A stretch of DNA of 64,000 bases from Lunularia cruciata (lineage: Eukaryota > Streptophyta > Marchantiopsida > Lunulariales > Lunulariaceae), in the NCBI GenBank assembly GCA_948567375.1, contig OX419757.1:53379665-53443664 (forward strand), given 5' to 3'. The position numbers were made by a program, and so were the translations under genes. Positions 57,790 to 64,000 of the stretch are shown here, piece by piece (position 1 is the stretch's first letter; every line of letters begins with the position of its first letter). The notes under the pieces were generated by a model. The model did not search any database. It was not told where the DNA came from and saw only the letters and a program-made list of their open reading frames with translations.

Positions 57790-60259
57790 TCAAGGGAAGA
57801 GAGTATCCTGATCTTCTGATCGTTTACCGAAAGGATTGAACGGCCACGTCCTTCCACTATCGAATCCTTGACCCAGATATGGTCTAACATCGTCTATCGT
57901 AAGGTTTTTAGACCAGGGTGCGAGATGGGTCAGATTGGCGCCCGGACCACTGCATTGGTAGAGGCCAAAATACGCGGTCCTGCAGTGACATGTGAAGTCA
58001 AACAGCTGATTAAAATTATCCTGATGTGTAGATATGCTGAACGTACTAACACGATTTCTACATAGCATTGCCTTACAGCATCCAAAATACTGGTTAAATC
58101 GTGGCCACCTTCTTCTTCCTGGATCTCCGAAGTCGCTCCATCCTTCATCCTCAATAATATCGTCAAAGTAGCTATGAGCAAACACAATTCGTGCGAAAGG
58201 TGACCAGGCTCGGCCTAGATACACAGATTTTGAACCAGTCACGTAACAGCCGACAAAGGAAAAGCCTGTGTCCTCTTCGGGTGATCGCCTCTGGTGTGCG
58301 GCTATGGCTCCGTATTTTGTTGCTATTGAGTAGATAGTGCAGTTCTGCAAAATCCCAAATTATGAGACTTGGCTCCATTTGTGCATCTGCCAAGCAGGAG
58401 AAAAAACTCCTACATACGTATTATTGTAACGACATCAAACGCAAACTGGGAGGTGGGGACAATGTAGAGCAAGGCTCAGTAGAAAAATTTATGAGCTCGA
58501 GTTGGGCTCGATATAGGGCACCAAGACTAAGTAATACAGTGAACTCACCTCAAACAGTGAACGACCGTTTCCAAAGATGAAATCGATAGATCCTCGTATG
58601 AAGCAATTGAGATAGTAATGTCGACCTTTATAGTCGTAAAGAGTATCTTGTGCACCGAGGAAGCTGCACCCATAGAGGGAAGCCATATCTCCAGCAAGGA
58701 GAAAAGCAACTGCTTGAGCACCTTTGGCTCCAGGTTCTGGTGCAGGCGCAGAATTCTACGCACAGAAAAATAACTGTCATGAAGCTATTCCAGGCTAAGG
58801 GACCATGAGCTACGCATATTCTGCTGCGAGGGTCAGCAAAGAAGAATTAATAAAGAGAACCAGGAGACTGGTGTAAAATCTTGACCCGTTTCTGGAAAAG
58901 AAGAATACACAAAACTGAACAGACGCCACGGTGCATATAATATGTTGTTCTTGAACTAGTTTACGGTTTTCATGCATCATAAAATATTCACATGTACATG
59001 CGGGTCTCTGCATAATTTCGTGCTTTTTGAATTCAAAAGCCAAAATGGCTCACACCAACTTTGAAGCAAGGAGGAAATTGATGTGACCACGAGTGGTTAA
59101 GGAGCTATGGATTATAACCTGAAATGCAATTTCTTGAGCCACAAAGTGATCCGAGAATACAGATACGGAAGCGCTCTGCATTGTTCCAAATAGCCTCCCG
59201 TCCTTTGAAAAGTTCAAGAAGCTAAACATCGTTGACTTTTTGCTAGTAGATGCGGTTGCATTCCAAGTGATGATGGTATTTCTAGTGCCATCACCATGAA
59301 ATGTGATATGAGGTTTATCGCTTGGTATAATCACCTTTTCTCTGCAGTCCGAAGCAGGTATTAGTTCCTACTGTAACTTCAAGACATCAGTTCACTGGCT
59401 GCAGACATTCCACAAACAATATACTAGTAATCAATGGCCCGAAGTAGATGCATAGTCAATGGTCTTCAGCAAAAATTCACGTGCTTGACATGTTACCTGT
59501 ATATCCCTGAACGAATTCTTACAACTATGCGCTGCGTATTACCCGAAGGAACAAAATTCACAGCATCTTGGACAGTAGTGAAGTCTCCAGTCCCATCTTG
59601 GCTCACGGTTATATGCACAATGGGTTGTTCGTAGTCTTTGGATTTGGGGATTTGCTCGAAGTTGTAGATCTCGGGTGTACTCCCCAGTGCAGAACCTGAA
59701 ATGCTCGCCAGTTGTCTCGGCGAACGACGTTCAGACGAGTAAATAGAAGCCCCATGGGTCGATATAGTTTTGTCACTAATTGATACCGGATTAAAACTTC
59801 GAGTATCACCATAGAAGTTGTGATATTCTGAACGTTCAAGGTAAGACTGTGTTCCCCTCTGAGCTGCATCAGCTGCTGTATAAGCATATACACCATTAGC
59901 AGAAATCTTTCCAGCATTGGCATGAAGATATTCGGTATGGCTTACTGTTTCTTCTGCGAAACTTTCCACGGTTCTTTGACTAGTGATCATACCTACGTAA
60001 CATGGAAACAGTGTTCGTCTTGAATGACTTCTGTCCTACTGGACTTTTGGACTCGCAAAGACTAGGCCGTCCTTTTATTGCAACTGACCTTGGACCCTCC
60101 ACTCTTTTGAACATGCTGAACCCGATTATATGATAAGCCATTACCTTCGTGAAGCTCTTGTAGTCTGGAGTGGCTCATACTGCTGTTCACGTAAACGATG
60201 GCTTCAAAAATTAGAAAAACTTGAAGCCACATAAACATCGGTATCTGATTCAGAGACAT
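57790..60259 (-). CDS. Pectinesterase (pectin methylesterase), six exons
   Basis: Removes methyl esters from cell-wall homogalacturonan in the apoplast. Exons by splice sites: 60259 to about 60089 (signal peptide, [17 protein letters not shown]), about 59990-59497, 59341-59119, 58755-58549, 58344-58109 and 57979-57790 (TGA). Introns 2-5 have clean GT...AG ends and keep the frame, for example ATACAG/GTAACATG and TTTGAG/GTGAGTTC. The catalytic domain starts at [20 protein letters not shown]. Active-site blocks are present: [28 protein letters not shown] and LGRAW, providing the two Gln, the Asp and the Arg. It ends [18 protein letters not shown]. About 500 residues. The ~140-residue region before the domain is Ser/Tyr-rich and shows no pectinesterase-inhibitor domain. 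The exon 1-2 junction is uncertain: the best donor (60089/60088) does not keep frame with the acceptor at about 59993, so the start may be mis-modelled. Confidence 0.85.
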
Positions 60260-63200
60260 TGTGCTGAGCTCTTCGCCCTCTCTCGTTCCATGCAGAGCGA
60301 GCAGAATGTTCTTTCAGTAATCAAATTGATTTCTTACTCCGTAGCAACATAGTTCTACCTGAGGGTCGTCAGGCCAAAATTCTATCATCACAGCAGCTCC
60401 TCTCCTCCTGCCCCCTCTTGGGCTGCAGGACGTGGTGACTGCTGTCCAGTCTTCTTTAGACTGGTAACGGCATTTAAAGCCGGCCACTTGACAGCATGTT
60501 GTAGAAATCTACCCACTCCCTCGTCATTTTCAAATTTCAGTTATCGTGAAGGTAAGACGTAAGGTCTTCTACGCAATCTTTAAGTTACCAGTTCCTTGGT
60601 GTCTGCTGGCCTCACAAGAAGTCCAAACCTTTGTTTTCTTCTCTTGAAACTTTACTTTCTCCTACCATCGCAAAGCCAAAATGAACCTTTCCTGGAGGTT
60701 CTAATTGCAGGATCCTTTGGTAGTTTTTCTTAATACTAATCCACAAGCGCAGTATAATTAAATTATATGTGGCAAAGGCGGACCCAACAAAGGCGGATCT
60801 TGAAGTATATGCAATGCCCCAGTCTAACCAGTTCTATTCGCATATCGTTTCACACACTTAGTGTGCTTAAATACAGTACGCTAGGTCTGATCTTATCTTG
60901 CCACAAGGCCTTTAAACTCCAGCCCTTCTTTAGCATTATATCCAGGTTATATTTATTTGGAAGCACAATGTTGTAATTACAGTGGTGCAGAAATATCTGT
61001 ACAATACAGTACTACGAAGGTAAAGAGTAACGGTATAAACCTGTTCATGCGTTAGGCACCTGATGGTCAAACAGAGCGCAGCCGCCAAACTGATGAGTTG
61101 CTGTCTCCAGTACCCACAAGGCGTGACATCGTACAGGCTGTAGGTACAAGTGGCTTGACCCACTGCTCGAGAGATCCTGAATGTATGGTACCTAGCTCAA
61201 GTTTGCAGAGTGACGACCTACTTGCTTAATTGGATCCATTCATTCCTCGTGCTTTTCAATTGTTTTTTAACGAGGGAAGGTATCGGTTGGTGAGCTTTTG
61301 GTAGAGTTTCAAAATCCATCGTCCGCCGATTGTCATCATCAAGGAGCGCAACCAGTGAGGGATTGCCTTTGCTGCCTCCAAATCGAGAAATTTTTCTTCA
61401 CGAATTCTACACCTGATTGCGATAGCAGCTATATACGTCTCATCACACTGACTGTCATAGCTAGTACTGCACGCATTTTGTGATGTCATCGGGATAGTTA
61501 CTCAAGGTGATGAAAGACCGTAACCGTTGGGTTCGTGTGTCTTGAGTACGGTATCGATGAACACTAACAACAATATCTTGTAATAGGGCAGCAGGTGTTA
61601 ACTGTATCCTGTGTACGTACATAACGCTTGCGAATTGTGCACCTTGCATCTAAAATTAGTAAATTCAAGGAAGTCTAGTACGTACGTGTCTTGACAGACA
61701 GGTAGAGTTTACGAGTTCATGGATATGCGCGAAGAATCTAGTAATTTCATGGAGAATTTGCCAATATACAGTTGTCTTCACCATACATGTTCTTTCTGCA
61801 AGAAAACCGTATCCTTACATGTGATAGATGATATTCAATTTTTGTAACTATGCATGTGATACGCTACGAAAGACAAATGTCTCTAAAAGAGACGAGTCCA
61901 CACTTGGAGCCTGATCATGGAGAATTATGATCGACATTTACGGGTCAAGAAAGCACTCACAGCTACGACGGTCGTCGAGCTTATGCATATCAACTGACAT
62001 TCCATTTTAGATCACTACTATGACTACTGTTAGGCTCGATATATCATGGTGTTTCATGTTGAAACCAGACGCGGTAAGCAAGAGCGAAAAGCCGTCCAGA
62101 GTCTTACAGAAGTGCTCAACTCAAAAGAAGTGACGCCCACCTCTCTCGATACTATGAGAAGACTCCCTCATCCACGCGTGCCTGCATTCATTTCCACCTC
62201 ATGAACCACATCAGCCTGCCATCCGACCTGCACTTGCCCGCTCAGCCTCCCAGAATCCATGAACAATGGGTGATTGCGTAGACAAACTCCTTTTCCTACG
62301 TGTCAGCCTAGGTGACTGTAGACGCTATTCCTTGGCCACTTTGGGAAAAGCTGACGAACTTGGGGAGGGAAGATTGAAATCATCGGGATGATCCGTGTTC
62401 AATTCCTTCATGTATCCAGTCCAATTTTTGCAGGTTTCCAAATCAATCTCTTACGAGCCAGGGAGCATAGGACTCGGATTCTAGATACCTGCGACAGGCA
62501 TCCGGGATATCTTGCATCCATGATTGACTCAAGGTTTACACTGACCTTTTATAGTGGAGCAGATTGGTTATTAACTAGGGAGCGTCACCGGTGCTGCCAT
62601 CGAATTTGAAGCAAGCAAGTACGGATTCTGGAAATCCTGCCGCACTTCCACTAGCCAATAAGAAGATCCCAGACTACAGTCTACGACCCATTTGTATCCT
62701 CCGCTGTAAAATGCAGTGTCAGGATGTTCTTCTTTGTTCATCGAATATGGGAGGAGAACCCATTTGTCTGCAAGGGATTTACCTGGACAAGCTCAATGGT
62801 CCACTTTGCTAAATTGGTTGCGGTTGCGATGGGATTCAAATTGTCTTCTAAATCGGATTGCAGGACAGAGGAAGTTGTCGAATGGATTCCTCCTTACTGT
62901 ATCTATCACTCTCATCTTCCTCGCTTCCAACGTGTTCTGGTTTCTGCACCACTCAGCTTCCCCCATTTTCTGTTTGATAAATTGTTCACAACGCGTGGTC
63001 CTTCAGGTCAGTACTTGTTCGCCCGATGCTATTGTCCCTGCGGTATGAGAGGACCAAGAACATCCTTCTTTCATCCCCCGCAGACCACCTTTTCAAGGTA
63101 AGACGCACATGTTCAGAAACAGCACTCTGCTTTTGCCGTTGAAACTTTTGAACTAAGCTGTCCTCGTCCTTCATGCTGAATTGCACTTTTATGGCAGTAG

Positions 63201-63261
63201 GCATCTACTTTTGCAACTTTTCAACCCAGATGCCGGGCAGTGTGTCGAGCTGAAGGAATGT
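60260..63261. other. Upstream flank of the pectinesterase and intergenic DNA
   Basis: Short overlapping frames on both strands (for example 61256-61489 minus, 62716-63101 plus) with no recognisable domain. No supported gene, RNA gene or element. Confidence 0.4.
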
Positions 63262-63720
63262 CATCTTCAACCTCGTATACATGATGACCGCTTGTCATAA
63301 TAATCTCAGATGTCAGAGGAGGTTTCCTCTTCCTCTGTGAAACAAGATGTAAACTCGCACTAAAATCTACTTGCATTGCAGGTTTATCTGGCGGTGGATG
63401 AAGGCGCGCAGCTTACATTGGAGTGTTAATTACCCTGCGGAATCAGATTTGGATGTTTTGCGGGTCCGTCTGGCAGTGGATGAGAAAACAGCCTAGATTG
63501 CAGACGAAAAGTCGTCTTCTACCTCTGATTAATGATTACCTCTTGTCATAACAATCTCAGATTTCAGATGAGATTTCCTCTGCCGAAATAGACTGACAAG
63601 ACTTACATTGCAGGCAGTGGATGAAGACCCGCTGCTTACATAGGAGTTCTAATCAATCTGCGTAATCAAATGTGGAAGTCCGCGCAGATCCGGACAACAA
63701 GACCTGACATATCTACTTCC
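63262..63720. repeat. Imperfect tandem duplication, ~250-bp unit
   Basis: CTTGTCATAA(C/T)AATCTCAGAT occurs at about 63292 and 63543. Both are followed by GA(G/T)(A/G)TTTCCTCT-type sequence, ACATTGCAGG-type words and a TCTGCGTAATC-like end. CAATCTGCGTAATGGGATTT at 63961 may start a further copy. Confidence 0.6.
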
Positions 63721-64000
63721 GTCGAATTTTGTATGTGGGATGTAGGCAGCAGGCTTCTTGGGGCCACTTTTGTACTGGAGAGTGGCATAGGTCTACATGA
63801 GTTTACTACTTGCAACCGAGGCTTTGTATGCGATATCACATTTCAAGTAATGGTGCACCTCAAAGGGAACCTGCCTGAGCTCCTACTCTCACATCGTTCC
63901 CCAGGAACGACGCCATGAATTCACAAGACATGTAGTGTCTGTCTACATTCGAGGCCCTTCACAATCTGCGTAATGGGATTTTTATCTTTAGAAAACTCGC

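Noticed and set aside
62716..63101. Overlapping plus-strand frames as a host gene
   Set aside because: Two frames overlap with no domain, no splice-supported extension and no clear start.

Overview
Nuclear DNA of a land plant. The evidence is a chloroplast-targeted EF-Ts polyprotein with two S1 and two EF-Ts domains, an L-type lectin receptor kinase, a pectinesterase with GT-AG introns, and many decayed Ty3/gypsy, Ty1/copia and LINE elements. The element types and the single-exon host genes look more like a moss or another non-seed plant than a flowering plant, but the sequence does not fix the species.

Layout. From 1 to about 36.9 kb the DNA is almost entirely transposable elements, mostly on the minus strand. 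(i) 1-4.2 kb: a decayed Ty3/gypsy copy (gypsy-1) whose gag and protease/RT parts are separated by a spacer with a strong heat-shock-element array and a TATA box. (ii) 5.6-11.05 kb: a second Ty3/gypsy (gypsy-2) with a 429-bp 5' LTR, a tRNA-Asp-like primer site, gag, protease and RT, its RT running into a ~109-bp minisatellite. (iii) 11-16.9 kb: a decayed coding region of unknown family plus several tandem repeats. (iv) 16.9-36.9 kb: a three-level nest. A LINE is split by a Ty1/copia element (18361-36247; 238-bp LTRs, 5-bp target duplication, primer site, polypurine tract). That element's integrase is split by a 10.46-kb Ty3/gypsy element (gypsy-3, 20943-31403; 4-bp target duplication), and a related solo LTR sits in its leader.

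Gypsy-3 is the most interesting object. Its pol region reads, in order: Arg/Gly-rich N-terminus, DSG protease, DNA cytosine-5 methyltransferase domain, RT, RNase H, DDE integrase and a C-terminal PHD finger. Its terminal repeats are arranged as A1 - internal - B1 - A2 - B2 instead of two complete LTRs. All open frames here carry stops and frameshifts, so this copy is inactive; the architecture is what matters.

From about 37 kb onward the DNA is gene-bearing and less repetitive. It holds the EF-Ts polyprotein gene (39.9-43.2 kb, plus strand, with a probable 5'-UTR intron), a repeat island with a ~0.78-kb-arm inverted repeat (44.2-47.1 kb), a lectin receptor kinase broken by one frameshift (48.4-50.7 kb, minus), tandem repeats (53-56.6 kb), and a six-exon pectinesterase (57.8-60.3 kb, minus). 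The host genes are unrelated in function: plastid translation, cell-surface signalling and cell-wall pectin modification.
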